Notes: a model not told the origin generated them from the letters alone. A DNA stretch of 64,000 bases from Chitinophaga sp. CF118 (GCF_900112615.1 NZ_FOMK01000009.1:62001-126000), one strand, 5' to 3'. Shown: positions 1 through 8,788, counted from the stretch's first letter. Numbers and translations: made by a program.

Positions 1-1
1 C

Positions 2-256
2 CAGACAAACGTTTATCGATTTGTACGAGAGTTTTTGTGCGTGAAACAGTTCTTACCCTACATAAAGGAGAACGGATTGCTAGAAGACAGAGAGATTCAA
101 GCTTTGGAAGTGCTGTATAACAATCCTAAAGCTGAAATAGGTATTAGGGTAGAGAATAAGCCGGAAATTATAATTAAACCGGGAGAATCAGCAGTGCAAG
201 AATTCATTAGTACAATTATGTTAGAGAAATACTCAGGTATTTCAATTCGATTATGA
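2..256 (+). CDS. Hypothetical protein, 5'-truncated by the window edge
   Basis: The reading frame is open to the left edge and has no good ATG near its beginning, so this is probably the C-terminal 84 or so residues of a longer protein. A TTG at 35 could serve as a start but is unconvincing. The fragment is charged and soluble-looking, with no motif I recognise. Its TGA overlaps an ATG (ATGA at 253-256) that opens a 27-codon frame. It lies just upstream of a serine recombinase in AT-rich sequence, so it is probably cargo or an accessory gene of the same element. Function unknown. Confidence 0.45.
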   Translation, partial: QTNVYRFVREFLCVKQFLPYIKENGLLEDREIQALEVLYNNPKAEIGIRVENKPEIIIKPGESAVQEFISTIMLEKYSGISIRL

Positions 257-289
257 ACCATCAACAAAGACCTTTTATGACAATAATAA

Positions 290-427
290 ATGCCAATAAT
301 CACTTTAGAACAATTACGTCAATTTGCAGGATTTGAAAATATAACAGAACAAGAAGGACAAGCCATTATCAATACACTATACCAGTTTTCAGTATTAGCA
401 TATAGATTTTTTCATCAAAACCAATAG
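290..427 (+). CDS. Small hypothetical protein (45 aa) preceding the recombinase
   Basis: A 45-codon ORF begins MPIITLEQL and ends three bases before the recombinase ATG, so the two could be translationally coupled. It is rich in Q, E and F and looks helical, with no cysteine motif or membrane segment. It overlaps, in another frame, a 27-codon ORF starting at 253. The two together could be one frameshifted gene. Its tight position before the recombinase is the main support. Function unknown; a short accessory protein of the integrative element is a guess. Confidence 0.4.
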   Translation: MPIITLEQLRQFAGFENITEQEGQAIINTLYQFSVLAYRFFHQNQ

Positions 428-430
428 TAC

Positions 431-2002
431 ATGGATACGCAACAACAGTTAAAGAACATGTTTAAAGGGGCAGGTAGTGTGAAAGTGATGAAAGATAAAA
501 ATGCGGTAATCTATACCCGCGTGTCAACCAAAGAACAAGCGGATAATAATAATTCATTGGAAACTCAGCGGAAATATTGCGTGGAGTTTGCACAAAAATA
601 TGGTTATAAAATAGTTAGTTATTTCGGAGGGACGTATGAAAGTGCCAAGACAGATGAACGGAAGGAATTTACAAAAATGTTGGACTTTATAAAAAAGTCC
701 AAGGAATCAATCAATTACATTATTGTTTACAGTGTAGATAGGTTTTCCCGCTCAGGCGTAAATGCTGCTTATATAGCAAAAGAGCTTAGGGAAATAGATG
801 TACATATTCTCTCCTGTACTCAGCAAGTCGATACGACAACTTCAGGAGGTCAGCTTCAACAGAACATCCAGTTTATTTTTAGTGAGTACGACAATATGAT
901 AAGACGGGAAAAATGCGTTTCCGGAATGAAGGAACTTTTAAAGGAAGGATATAGGTCTGGTCGCGCTCCGTTAGGATATAAACACCTACTTACAAACGAA
1001 AGGCAGAAGATTGTTATTGACGAGGAATCAGGGCCTATCGTAAGGCAAGCATTTGCGTTGAGAGGGCAGGGGGTGAGTATAGACGATGTTGCATCACAAT
1101 GTAAGGCTATGGGACGTTATATTGACCCTAAACGCCTTTCAGAGATGTTCATGAACGTGTTTTATTGTGGCTATATCCGCAATAAGATAATAGGTGATGA
1201 GCTGGTAAAAGGGAAGCATGAACCATTAGTTAGTGAAGAGTTGTTCCTGAAAATCAACGGTGCTGATATTCTGTACCCTCAAAACTTTGAGGCAAGGCCA
1301 ACAGATAATCTATTCCCGTTGAAAAGATTTATAACCTGTGCTAAATGTGGTGTTAAATATGTCGGCTATACAGTAAAGGGAAGAAAGGCAACCTATTATA
1401 AATGTAATACCAAAGGCTGCAAATGTAATAGGAATGCAGATATAATACATGGGGATTTTAAAACTTTCCTTTCTGATTATATGATTGGAGAAAAATATAC
1501 AGGTCCGCTAAAATTGCAGTTATCCATGACCTTTCAGGATATGAATAAAGGTAATGAAGGTGTAAAAGCTCAAATTTATAAGCAACTACGTGAAGTGGAA
1601 GGAAACATTAATACAATTGAGGAAAGATTTGCATTAGGAAAAATAGAAGAAGAAGTTTTCCGGAAAGTAAAGAGTAAGTATTTGGAAGAACAGAATGTAA
1701 TTAATAATGAATTGCGGAAAGTAGATTTACAATTATCGAACGTAGGGAATTTTGTCAATTATTCTGTAAAATTAGCCTCTAAACTCAATACCATGTGGGG
1801 AAGTGGTGATTTTAGTCTGAAACAGGGATTGCAAACATTGCTGTTCCCGGAAGGCGTTTTGTATGATTATGAAAATGCAGAATATCGAACATGCAAATCT
1901 AACTCGGTCTTTCTCTCAATGGCCCAACAGTCGCGGGTTTTAGGGCAAAAAGAAAGCGGGAAAATCGACTTTAACATCAATTTTCCCGCTTCTGTGGTGT
2001 GA
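431..2002 (+). CDS. Large serine recombinase (site-specific integrase)
   Basis: A 523-aa serine recombinase. The N-terminal resolvase domain carries YTRVS with the presumed catalytic Ser32 and the conserved arginines of YSVDRFSRSG (about R105 and R108). A recombinase domain follows (GYRSGRAPLGYKH, about 174-186), then a zinc ribbon with cysteines near 304, 307, 326 and 331/333, then a coiled-coil stretch at about 385-445. This is the architecture of large serine integrases that insert and excise phages and integrative elements. Codon use is AT-richer than in the downstream chromosome. The last roughly 17 codons lie in the terminator hairpin and 3' end of tRNA-Phe, so the ORF appears to end in target-site sequence. 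It is probably the integrase of an element extending left of the window. Confidence 0.95.
   Translation: MDTQQQLKNMFKGAGSVKVMKDKNAVIYTRVSTKEQADNNNSLETQRKYCVEFAQKYGYKIVSYFGGTYESAKTDERKEFTKMLDFIKKSKESINYIIVYSVDRFSRSGVNAAYIAKELREIDVHILSCTQQVDTTTSGGQLQQNIQFIFSEYDNMIRREKCVSGMKELLKEGYRSGRAPLGYKHLLTNERQKIVIDEESGPIVRQAFALRGQGVSIDDVASQCKAMGRYIDPKRLSEMFMNVFYCGYIRNKIIGDELVKGKHEPLVSEELFLKINGADILYPQNFEARPTDNLFPLKRFITCAKCGVKYVGYTVKGRKATYYKCNTKGCKCNRNADIIHGDFKTFLSDYMIGEKYTGPLKLQLSMTFQDMNKGNEGVKAQIYKQLREVEGNINTIEERFALGKIEEEVFRKVKSKYLEEQNVINNELRKVDLQLSNVGNFVNYSVKLASKLNTMWGSGDFSLKQGLQTLLFPEGVLYDYENAEYRTCKSNSVFLSMAQQSRVLGQKESGKIDFNINFPASVV
1947..1991 (-). terminator. Intrinsic terminator of tRNA-Phe, inside the recombinase ORF
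   Basis: A perfect 12-bp inverted repeat (1954-1965 with 1980-1991, 14-nt loop) lies immediately downstream of the tRNA on the minus strand and is followed there by a T-rich run (TCTTTTT). This is the expected form of a rho-independent terminator for the tRNA. It also forms part of the coding sequence of the recombinase on the other strand. Confidence 0.65.
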
Positions 2003-2067
2003 GGCGGGATCGAACCGCCGACACAAGGATTTTCAGTCCTTTGCTCTACCGACTGAGCTACCGCACC
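1995..2067 (-). tRNA. tRNA-Phe (anticodon GAA)
   Basis: A 73-nt tRNA on the minus strand. The anticodon loop reads CTGAAAA, giving anticodon GAA (Phe). The D arm (GCTC/GAGC), anticodon stem (AAGGA/TCCTT) and T arm (GGCGG TTCGATC CCGCC) are intact. CCA is not encoded. The acceptor stem GGTGCGG/TCACACC has a C5:A68 mismatch plus a G7:U66 wobble. The 3' side of the stem lies where the serine recombinase ORF ends (8-bp overlap), so it may have been rewritten by integration. Confidence 0.95.
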
Positions 2068-2146
2068 ATCTTTTATTTGTATACCCTTCCTGTGAAGGGA
2101 TTGCAAAGATAATAAAATTCAATATTAACTTCCAAATATTCTTCAA

Positions 2147-2920
2147 TTAAATTATTTCAACTGCAGTAATTTCTTCAAGAATGCCATTCCATAAAGCCTG
2201 TCGTTTTTCCAGTGCAATCCTGGAAGCCTGTGCAGCTTCGGCCCATTTTTTAGCATCATTTCCACAGAGTTCCTGTACCATTTGCATACCCAGGTGACTA
2301 TGATGATCACCATCCACTTCAATGTGCCTTTCCAGGTAATATTTGAACAGGCTGATCTGTCCGGGAAATTGTTTATCCAGGTCATTAACAAGTGCAAGGA
2401 ACATATCGGGAATCAGATCTTCCCGGCCAAAAGTAAATACAGCGGCCTGGACATGTACAGGTGCATTGGCAATCAGATCAAAGGTGTATTGCACAAATGG
2501 TCTTGCTGCCGGTGGTATCGATTGAATGGCTGTAGCTAAAGGCTGACCCTGCCGGATCAGATCCAGGGAGTTGTTAATATCCTGTGTATCGGCACCCACT
2601 TGTTTCATAGCCTGAAGGTAGAGTTCAAAATGACTTACCCTTGTACCCTGAGGATCTATATCACTTTCTTCTCCGGTAACGATCTCGTTGATCAGGAAAC
2701 GGGTGGCAGCACTACCAACTGGTACCCACGGAATGTTGGTACAGGTAAGGTGTTGCTGCAAGGATTTTAATAAGGACATAAAATCCCAAACGGCATATAC
2801 ATGATATTGCATAAACAGTCTGATATCATCCATGCGTTGCATGTGGCTGTATAGCGGATGTTGTACAATGGTGTCCCTTACAGGTGCTATTGTATTTTTA
2901 ATTTGTTCTATCCCTTCCAT
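2147..2920 (-). CDS. DUF3050 family protein (heme-oxygenase-like fold)
   Basis: A 257-aa soluble protein starting at MEGIEQ. A GTG six codons upstream is possible but less likely. It resembles the DUF3050 family, which is predicted to adopt a heme-oxygenase-like all-helical fold. Histidine and acidic motifs typical of the family are visible: HVYAVWDFM, SHFELY and ERHIEVDGDHHSHLG. These may bind metal or heme. It sits 24 bp downstream of recQ on the same strand and may share its transcript. The exact reaction is unknown. Confidence 0.85.
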   Translation of the reverse strand: MEGIEQIKNTIAPVRDTIVQHPLYSHMQRMDDIRLFMQYHVYAVWDFMSLLKSLQQHLTCTNIPWVPVGSAATRFLINEIVTGEESDIDPQGTRVSHFELYLQAMKQVGADTQDINNSLDLIRQGQPLATAIQSIPPAARPFVQYTFDLIANAPVHVQAAVFTFGREDLIPDMFLALVNDLDKQFPGQISLFKYYLERHIEVDGDHHSHLGMQMVQELCGNDAKKWAEAAQASRIALEKRQALWNGILEEITAVEII

Positions 2921-2944
2921 CAAAAAAATATAAATCACATGTCC

Positions 2945-5146
2945 TTAGTTGCCATATACAACCAGGAACTTAATTCGCATCAGTTTCAGTTGTTCAAGCG
3001 TATAGTCCCCATCAGATAATTCTTCGCGAGCCAGTGCCAGGCTGGATGTTTCACAGCCTTTGAAATATTCCATGATCTCTTCCTGTGCATAATCATCCAG
3101 TTCCTCATCCAGGCAGTAATCCAGGTTTAATTTGGTACCGCTGGCCACAATGGTTTCCATCTCATCCAGCAACTGGGAAATAGATAATTCCTTGTTTTTG
3201 GCAATGGTTTCCAGTGGCATCTTTCTATCGATGTTCTGAATGATAAATACTTTCATGCCGCTCTTGTTCACCACGCTCTTCATCACAAAGTCGTCCGGCT
3301 TTACGATATCATTTTCCTCTACGTATTTGGAGATGACATCAACAAACTGCTTACCGTAACGGGTGGCTTTACCTTTACTTACCCCCTGAATCTTTTCCAG
3401 TTCCTGTACGGTAGTTGGGTATTGGGTTGCCATATCTTCCAGGGATGTTTCCAGGAAAATTACAAAAGGAGGGAGGTTCTTTTCTTTCGCTACCTTCTTC
3501 CGCAGTTCCTTTAGCATCTCTACCAGTACGGTATCCACAGAAGCCTGTGCCTCTGCTGCCACTTCTTCCTCTTCAGTAGCCTCTTCATCAAACTGGTGAT
3601 TCAGCGATACCATTATATTGTAAGGCTCCTTCAGGAAGGTGTGACCTTTTTCCGTAATCTTGAGCAGGCCATATTCTTCGATATCCTTTTCTATCAGATC
3701 TTCCAGCATCATCTGGCGGATCAGGGAGTTCCAGAAGTGAGCATCAAACTCTTTTCCTTCTCCGAATACTTCCAGCTGGTTATGCTGGAAAGTAGCTATC
3801 TGCGGATTGGCTTTACCTGTTATTACGTTCACTACATAGTCACTGCCAAAGCGTTCTTCCAGGGAGCGGATCGCTTTCAGGACAATTACTACACGGTTCT
3901 TGACTTCTATCTTTTCTTTTGGATTACGGCAGTTATCACAAGCGCCATTACAGCTGCTATCGTCATACTTCTCTCCAAAATAATGAAGGATCACTTTTCT
4001 GCGGCAGGCAGAACTTTCTGCATAGGCAACAGTTTCATTAATCAGTTGTGCGCCCATTTCCCGTTCACTCAATGGCTTATCGCGCATGAGATGTTCCAGT
4101 TTCTGCACATCCTTATAGGAGTAGAAGCAAACACAGATGCCTTCAAGACCATCACGACCGGCACGCCCTGTTTCCTGGTAATAATTCTCCAGGCTTTTAG
4201 GAATGTTGTAGTGGATTACAAAGCGTACATCCGGTTTATCTATTCCCATACCAAAGGCGATAGTAGCCACTATCACGTCTACATCTTCATGCAGAAACTG
4301 ATCCTGGCGCATGGCCCGGGTATTGGCATCCAGTCCGGCATGGTAGGCAACCGCTTTGATGTTATTGGCCATCAGCATATCTGCCAGTTCTTCAGTCGTT
4401 TTCCGGTTCAGGGTATATATTATACCGCTTTTACCTTTATGCGAATGAATGAATTTGACAATTTCACGGATGGTCTGATCTTTCTTGCGCTTGGGACGGA
4501 TCTCGTAGAACAGGTTTGCCCTGTTAAACGAAGACAGATAGATCTCAGGATTTCGTAGTTCCAGGTTCTTTACAATATCGCTTTGTACCTTGGGGGTAGC
4601 GGTGGCGGTAAGGGCGATGATGGGCAGATTATCATTGATCTGCTGTATCATTTCCCTTAAACGACGGTATTCAGGACGGAAATCATGTCCCCATTCTGAA
4701 ATACAGTGTGCCTCATCCACGGCGATAAATGAAATCTCCAGTTCGCGGAAAAAGTCCAGGTTTTCCTGTTTGGTAAGAGTTTCAGGTGCTACGTAGAGCA
4801 TCTTCGTTTTACCGGATATCAGGTCGGTCCGTACCTTTTTTATCTGAGCTTTGGACAGGGTTGAATTTAAAAAGTGTGCCACATTGTCCTTGCTGCTATA
4901 TGAACGAACCAGGTCTACCTGGTTTTTCATTAAAGCTATCAGCGGAGAAACAATCAGTGCACAACCAGGACTCATTAATGCCGGTAATTGGTAACATAAA
5001 GATTTACCACCGCCCGTTGGCATAATAACAAAAGTATCTTTACCTGCAAGAATATTCTTGATGATGATTTCCTGATTTCCTTTGAAGGAATCAAACCCAA
5101 AATGTTCCTTTAATGCATCATTCAAACTTACCTTTACAACAGCCAT
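2945..5146 (-). CDS. recQ: ATP-dependent DNA helicase RecQ
   Basis: A 733-aa RecQ-family 3'-5' helicase for recombination and replication-fork repair. It has Walker A MPTGGGKS (about 42-49), the DEAH box in AVDEAHCISEWGHDF (about 143-155), helicase motif VI with QETGRAGRDG, and the four-cysteine RecQ zinc module (CRR...SCNGACDNC). An RQC winged helix and a C-terminal HRDC-like region follow. Length suits Bacteroidota RecQ. The ATG was preferred over an in-frame TTG three codons upstream. Confidence 0.97.
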   Translation of the reverse strand: MAVVKVSLNDALKEHFGFDSFKGNQEIIIKNILAGKDTFVIMPTGGGKSLCYQLPALMSPGCALIVSPLIALMKNQVDLVRSYSSKDNVAHFLNSTLSKAQIKKVRTDLISGKTKMLYVAPETLTKQENLDFFRELEISFIAVDEAHCISEWGHDFRPEYRRLREMIQQINDNLPIIALTATATPKVQSDIVKNLELRNPEIYLSSFNRANLFYEIRPKRKKDQTIREIVKFIHSHKGKSGIIYTLNRKTTEELADMLMANNIKAVAYHAGLDANTRAMRQDQFLHEDVDVIVATIAFGMGIDKPDVRFVIHYNIPKSLENYYQETGRAGRDGLEGICVCFYSYKDVQKLEHLMRDKPLSEREMGAQLINETVAYAESSACRRKVILHYFGEKYDDSSCNGACDNCRNPKEKIEVKNRVVIVLKAIRSLEERFGSDYVVNVITGKANPQIATFQHNQLEVFGEGKEFDAHFWNSLIRQMMLEDLIEKDIEEYGLLKITEKGHTFLKEPYNIMVSLNHQFDEEATEEEEVAAEAQASVDTVLVEMLKELRKKVAKEKNLPPFVIFLETSLEDMATQYPTTVQELEKIQGVSKGKATRYGKQFVDVISKYVEENDIVKPDDFVMKSVVNKSGMKVFIIQNIDRKMPLETIAKNKELSISQLLDEMETIVASGTKLNLDYCLDEELDDYAQEEIMEYFKGCETSSLALAREELSDGDYTLEQLKLMRIKFLVVYGN

Positions 5147-5448
5147 TGCATTCAATATTTAAACAACAAACTCTAAAGAAAAGTAACAAATTATGGATAT
5201 TGTTTATGTGTTTTTTAGGGGACACGAAGTTAACTAAAAATGCGCTGTCCCGCAATTAATTTATCCCGAATGGACGTCTTTGCCGTAATTGACCTGGTTT
5301 TCCCCGAAGGTAGAAAGCCGCGTTTGTCTAATTACAACTACCGGAGTACTTTTGTTTTCCCATGTAACAGAAAGAAGGGGATTCATGATAATATTTAAGT
5401 ATGTATTGGATTTAATCTCCTGAAACCTAGTTAACTTTGTAAGCGCTA
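5147..5448. other. Divergent intergenic region between recQ and kdsD
   Basis: About 300 bp with no ORF worth calling. It must hold the promoters for leftward recQ and rightward kdsD. A GGGACA...TGTCCC pair around 5219-5255 could form a weak hairpin. Nothing else stands out. Confidence 0.6.
5406..5439 (+). promoter_or_regulatory. Putative Bacteroidota-type promoter for kdsD-manC
   Basis: TAACTTTG (5432-5439) matches the TAnnTTTG -7 consensus of Bacteroidota housekeeping promoters. A TTGG lies 22 bp upstream, slightly beyond the usual spacing. Transcription would begin only a few bases before the kdsD ATG, which makes the call tentative. Confidence 0.35.
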
Positions 5449-6423
5449 ATGAAAAACAGAACGGTCATAAATATAGCCCAGGTAGCAAAACGGACCCTCC
5501 AGCTGGAAGCAGCGGCGATAGATGATTTGCAACAGTACATCAATGGTGACTTTGAGCAGGCGGTAGAACTGATTGCACAATGCTCCGGCCGTCTTGTAAT
5601 CACTGGGATAGGAAAAAGTGCCATCATTGGTCAGAAAATAGTGGCTACGCTTAATTCCACAGGAACTCCGGCATCTTTTATGCACGCAGCAGATGCAATT
5701 CATGGAGATCTGGGAATGATCCAGGATGAGGATATCATTCTCTGCATCTCTAAAAGTGGTAACTCTCCGGAAATCAAAGTGTTAGTGCCGCTGGTAAAGA
5801 ACTTTGGCAATAAACTGATTGCTATGGTGGGAAATGCATCTTCCTATCTTGCACAGGAGGCAGATCTGATTCTGGATACTACTGTTGCACAGGAGGCTTG
5901 TCCCAATAACCTGGCGCCTACAACCAGCACCACGGCACAACTGGCGATGGGGGATGCGCTGGCAGTATGCCTGATAGAATGGCATGGCTTCACTGCGGGC
6001 GACTTTGCCAAGTTCCATCCGGGTGGAACTCTGGGTAAAAAGTTATATTTGAAAGTAGGAGATCTTAGCCGGCAGCATCCGGCACCACATGTGCAGCTGG
6101 ATAGTACATTGAAAGAGGTCATCGTAAACATTTCCTCAGGAATGTTGGGTGTAACAGCTGTACTGGATAAAGAGGGTGCACTGGCGGGAATTATCACAGA
6201 TGGAGACCTGCGTCGAATGCTGGAAAAGGAAATTCCGGCAGAAAGCGGAACAGCAAAAAATATCATGTCCAAACATCCAAAAACGATCCAGAAGGATGAA
6301 CTGGCCATTAATGCGCTGGAAATGATGCGGGAGCATGATATTACGCAACTATTAGTTTTGGAAGATAAACGATATATTGGTATCATTCATTTACATGATT
6401 TAATCAGGGAAGGAATTATTTGA
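5449..6423 (+). CDS. kdsD: Arabinose-5-phosphate isomerase, KdsD/KpsF/GutQ family
   Basis: A 324-aa cytoplasmic enzyme predicted to convert D-ribulose-5-phosphate to D-arabinose-5-phosphate, the first committed step of Kdo synthesis. An N-terminal SIS domain (about 30-170) contains GIGKSAIIGQKI and HGDLGMI, followed by two CBS domains (about 205-324). Length and architecture match KdsD. The stop codon is one base before the manC ATG, so the two genes form an operon. It links functionally to the kdnA-kdsB-kdnB operon about 22 kb downstream. Confidence 0.92.
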   Translation: MKNRTVINIAQVAKRTLQLEAAAIDDLQQYINGDFEQAVELIAQCSGRLVITGIGKSAIIGQKIVATLNSTGTPASFMHAADAIHGDLGMIQDEDIILCISKSGNSPEIKVLVPLVKNFGNKLIAMVGNASSYLAQEADLILDTTVAQEACPNNLAPTTSTTAQLAMGDALAVCLIEWHGFTAGDFAKFHPGGTLGKKLYLKVGDLSRQHPAPHVQLDSTLKEVIVNISSGMLGVTAVLDKEGALAGIITDGDLRRMLEKEIPAESGTAKNIMSKHPKTIQKDELAINALEMMREHDITQLLVLEDKRYIGIIHLHDLIREGII

Positions 6424-6424
6424 G

Positions 6425-7516
6425 ATGACAAATGTGAACAAGCATTTTTATGTGGCCATCATGGCCGGGGGAATAGGCAGCCGTTTCTGGCCCTATAGCC
6501 GTACAGATTACCCCAAACAGTTCCTGGATATTCTCAACACGGGAAAAACATTATTACAATGGACCTTCGAAAGGTTTTTGCAGTTCATTCCACAGGAAAA
6601 TATTTATATAGTAACACACCAGCATTATATCTCAAAGGTACAGGAACAACTTCCTGATTTGCCGGTAGAAAATATTGTGAGTGAGCCATCACGTAAAAAC
6701 ACGGCTCCCTGTATTGCTTACATTTCTCATAAGATCCATAAGGAAGATCCAAAGGCGAATATCATTTGTGCTCCTGCAGATCACCTGATCATGGACCCAA
6801 TGGCTTTTACCACTACCTGCCTGAATGCACTCATGTTTGTGCAGAAGCATAGAGCCCTGGTTACCCTGGGTATAAAGCCTACACGCCCGGATACCGGTTA
6901 TGGATATATTCAGCATGAAACACAACAAGTTGCAGATAATGTATACCCGGTAAAAACCTTTACCGAAAAGCCTAACCTGGAACTGGCAAGAACATTTCTG
7001 CAAAGTGGAGACTTCCTCTGGAATGCAGGAATCTTTGTATGGAATGTAAATTCAATACTTGCTGCATTTAAACAGTATCTGCCGGAAATAGATGAACTGT
7101 TTGAACAGAGTTTACCTGTATTAAACACACCAGAAGAAAAGAAAGCAATAGAAAAAATTTATCCACAGTGTTCCAGTATTTCCATTGATTATGGTATCAT
7201 GGAAAAGGCAGACAATGTGTATGTGATACCCTCCAACTTCGGGTGGAGCGATCTTGGAACCTGGGCTTCTGCCTATGAGAATCTGGAACGCGACGATTCC
7301 GGTAACGCTGTACAGGGAAAGAATGTGATGCTGGTAGACGCTACCAATTGCATGATAAAAGCGCCCCAGGAAAAATTACTGGTAGTACAGGGATTAGACG
7401 AATTCATCGTAGTAGATACTCCGGATGTATTGCTGATCTGTAAAAAAGAAAACGAGCAGCAGATCAAAGAATATGTGGCAGAAGTAAAAAGGAATAAAGG
7501 AGAAAAGTATTTATAA
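6425..7516 (+). CDS. manC: Mannose-1-phosphate guanylyltransferase
   Basis: A 363-aa nucleotidyltransferase predicted to make GDP-mannose from mannose-1-phosphate and GTP for surface polysaccharides. The signature AGGIGSRFWPYSR is at about 14-26, FTEKP at about 179, and the GWSDLGTW motif typical of GDP-mannose pyrophosphorylases is near 275. It lacks the C-terminal isomerase domain of the longer bifunctional enzymes. It is co-transcribed with kdsD (1-bp gap), giving an envelope-sugar operon. Confidence 0.93.
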   Translation: MTNVNKHFYVAIMAGGIGSRFWPYSRTDYPKQFLDILNTGKTLLQWTFERFLQFIPQENIYIVTHQHYISKVQEQLPDLPVENIVSEPSRKNTAPCIAYISHKIHKEDPKANIICAPADHLIMDPMAFTTTCLNALMFVQKHRALVTLGIKPTRPDTGYGYIQHETQQVADNVYPVKTFTEKPNLELARTFLQSGDFLWNAGIFVWNVNSILAAFKQYLPEIDELFEQSLPVLNTPEEKKAIEKIYPQCSSISIDYGIMEKADNVYVIPSNFGWSDLGTWASAYENLERDDSGNAVQGKNVMLVDATNCMIKAPQEKLLVVQGLDEFIVVDTPDVLLICKKENEQQIKEYVAEVKRNKGEKYL

Positions 7517-7524
7517 TTACGGCA

Positions 7525-7592
7525 GATTAGTTGCGAATTACTGATTACTTGTTTTAATTTCAGAAAACAGATTCAATAATTCGCAACTGATC
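7525..7592 (+). repeat. Long inverted repeat directly before the aminotransferase start
   Basis: A 16-bp inverted repeat with one mismatch (7525-7540 with 7577-7592; core AGTTGCGAATTA) encloses a 36-nt spacer that contains a second small stem (TGTTTT/AAAACA). The right arm ends two bases before the ATG at 7595. It may be the terminator of the upstream operon, but there is no T-run. It could equally be a leader structure masking the ribosome-entry region of the aminotransferase. Confidence 0.6.
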
Positions 7593-7594
7593 AT

Positions 7595-8728
7595 ATGTCT
7601 AAATTACCGAATGTAGGAACCACCATCTTCACTGTAATGTCTGCGCTGGCAGCGCAACATAAGGCCATTAACCTCTCTCAGGGCTTTCCCGATTTTGATT
7701 GCAGTGACATATTAAAGCAACTGGTAAATGATGCGATGGAACAAGGGCATAACCAATACGCTCCTATGCCTGGGATCATGCCATTGCGGGAGGCAATAGC
7801 CCGGAAAATCAGTAATCTTTACGGACAAAACATACACCCGGATACAGAAATCACAATTACCCCCGGCGGTACTTATGCTATTTTTACGGCTATTGCTACT
7901 TGCATTGGTCCTGGCGATGAGGTGATAATTTTCGAACCGGCTTACGATAGTTATATACCAAATGTGTTGGTAAATGGTGGCGTACCGGTATTGATCCCGC
8001 TTTCATACCCCGATTATCATATTGACTGGGAACTGGTGCGGAGTAAGATTACCTCCCGCACTAAAATGATCATGCTAAATACACCTCACAATCCAACCGG
8101 TAGTATTTTAAAAGAAACAGATATACAGGAACTGGAAAAGCTGGTAGCGGAATTTAATCTGCTGATATTATCTGATGAGGTTTATGAGCACCTGGTATAT
8201 GATGGGGCGGAGCATTTGAGCATTCTACGTTATCCGGCTTTATTCCGCAATAGCTTTGTGACATTCTCTTTTGGAAAGGTATTTCATATTACGGGATGGA
8301 AAATGGGCTATTGTATAGCACCGGCCCACCTGATGCAGGAGTACCGTAAAGTACACCAGTATCTATGCTTTTCTGTGAATACGCCCATGCAGTATGGAAT
8401 AGCAGGGTTCCTGCAAACGCCGGAGCACTATCTGTCCCTGCCCGCATTCTTCCAACAAAAACGAGATCACTTCCTGCAAATGATGGCAGACACCAGGTTC
8501 ACCCCATTGAAATCTTCCGGCAGCTATTTTCAGCTGATGCGTTATGATCGTATTTCTGATGAAGGAGATAAAGATTTTGCTACCCGGATCACAAAAGAAT
8601 TTGGTGTAGCCAGCATACCGGTATCTGCATTTTATCAGGAAGGGAAAGACGATCATGTGGTACGCTTCTGTTTTGCGAAGAAAACAGAAACGCTCGAAAG
8701 TGCGGTAGAAAGACTCCGGAAGATCTGA
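7595..8728 (+). CDS. Class I aminotransferase, methionine aminotransferase type (YbdL-like)
   Basis: A 377-aa fold-type I PLP aminotransferase. The N-terminal SQGFPDFD and GHNQYAPMPG motifs, NPTGS at about 166-170, and SFGKVFHITGWKMGY with the presumed PLP lysine K228 match the kynurenine/methionine aminotransferase branch. Known relatives transaminate methionine or its keto acid 4-methylthio-2-oxobutanoate. Substrate specificity cannot be settled from sequence alone. Its start is immediately preceded by a long inverted repeat, suggesting possible control at the leader. Confidence 0.88.
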   Translation: MSKLPNVGTTIFTVMSALAAQHKAINLSQGFPDFDCSDILKQLVNDAMEQGHNQYAPMPGIMPLREAIARKISNLYGQNIHPDTEITITPGGTYAIFTAIATCIGPGDEVIIFEPAYDSYIPNVLVNGGVPVLIPLSYPDYHIDWELVRSKITSRTKMIMLNTPHNPTGSILKETDIQELEKLVAEFNLLILSDEVYEHLVYDGAEHLSILRYPALFRNSFVTFSFGKVFHITGWKMGYCIAPAHLMQEYRKVHQYLCFSVNTPMQYGIAGFLQTPEHYLSLPAFFQQKRDHFLQMMADTRFTPLKSSGSYFQLMRYDRISDEGDKDFATRITKEFGVASIPVSAFYQEGKDDHVVRFCFAKKTETLESAVERLRKI

Positions 8729-8760
8729 TGTAAAAAACATTCCGGATATTAGATAACATG

Positions 8761-8788
8761 AAAAAGCCGCCCCAGAAATGGAGCGGCT
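8761..8788 (-). terminator. Intrinsic terminator of the sulP-carbonic anhydrase operon
   Basis: On the minus strand the stem AGCCGC/GCGGCT is followed by TTTTTC. It lies 47 bp beyond the carbonic anhydrase stop and between two convergent genes. Confidence 0.7.

Noticed and set aside
1867-2106. Minus-strand ORF (79 aa) covering tRNA-Phe
   Set aside because: Its GAVAQSVEQ...GGSIPPHT stretch is the familiar artefact of translating a tRNA gene.
3596-4558. 320-aa plus-strand ORF inside recQ
   Set aside because: It is entirely antisense to conserved RecQ motifs and shows no family pattern.
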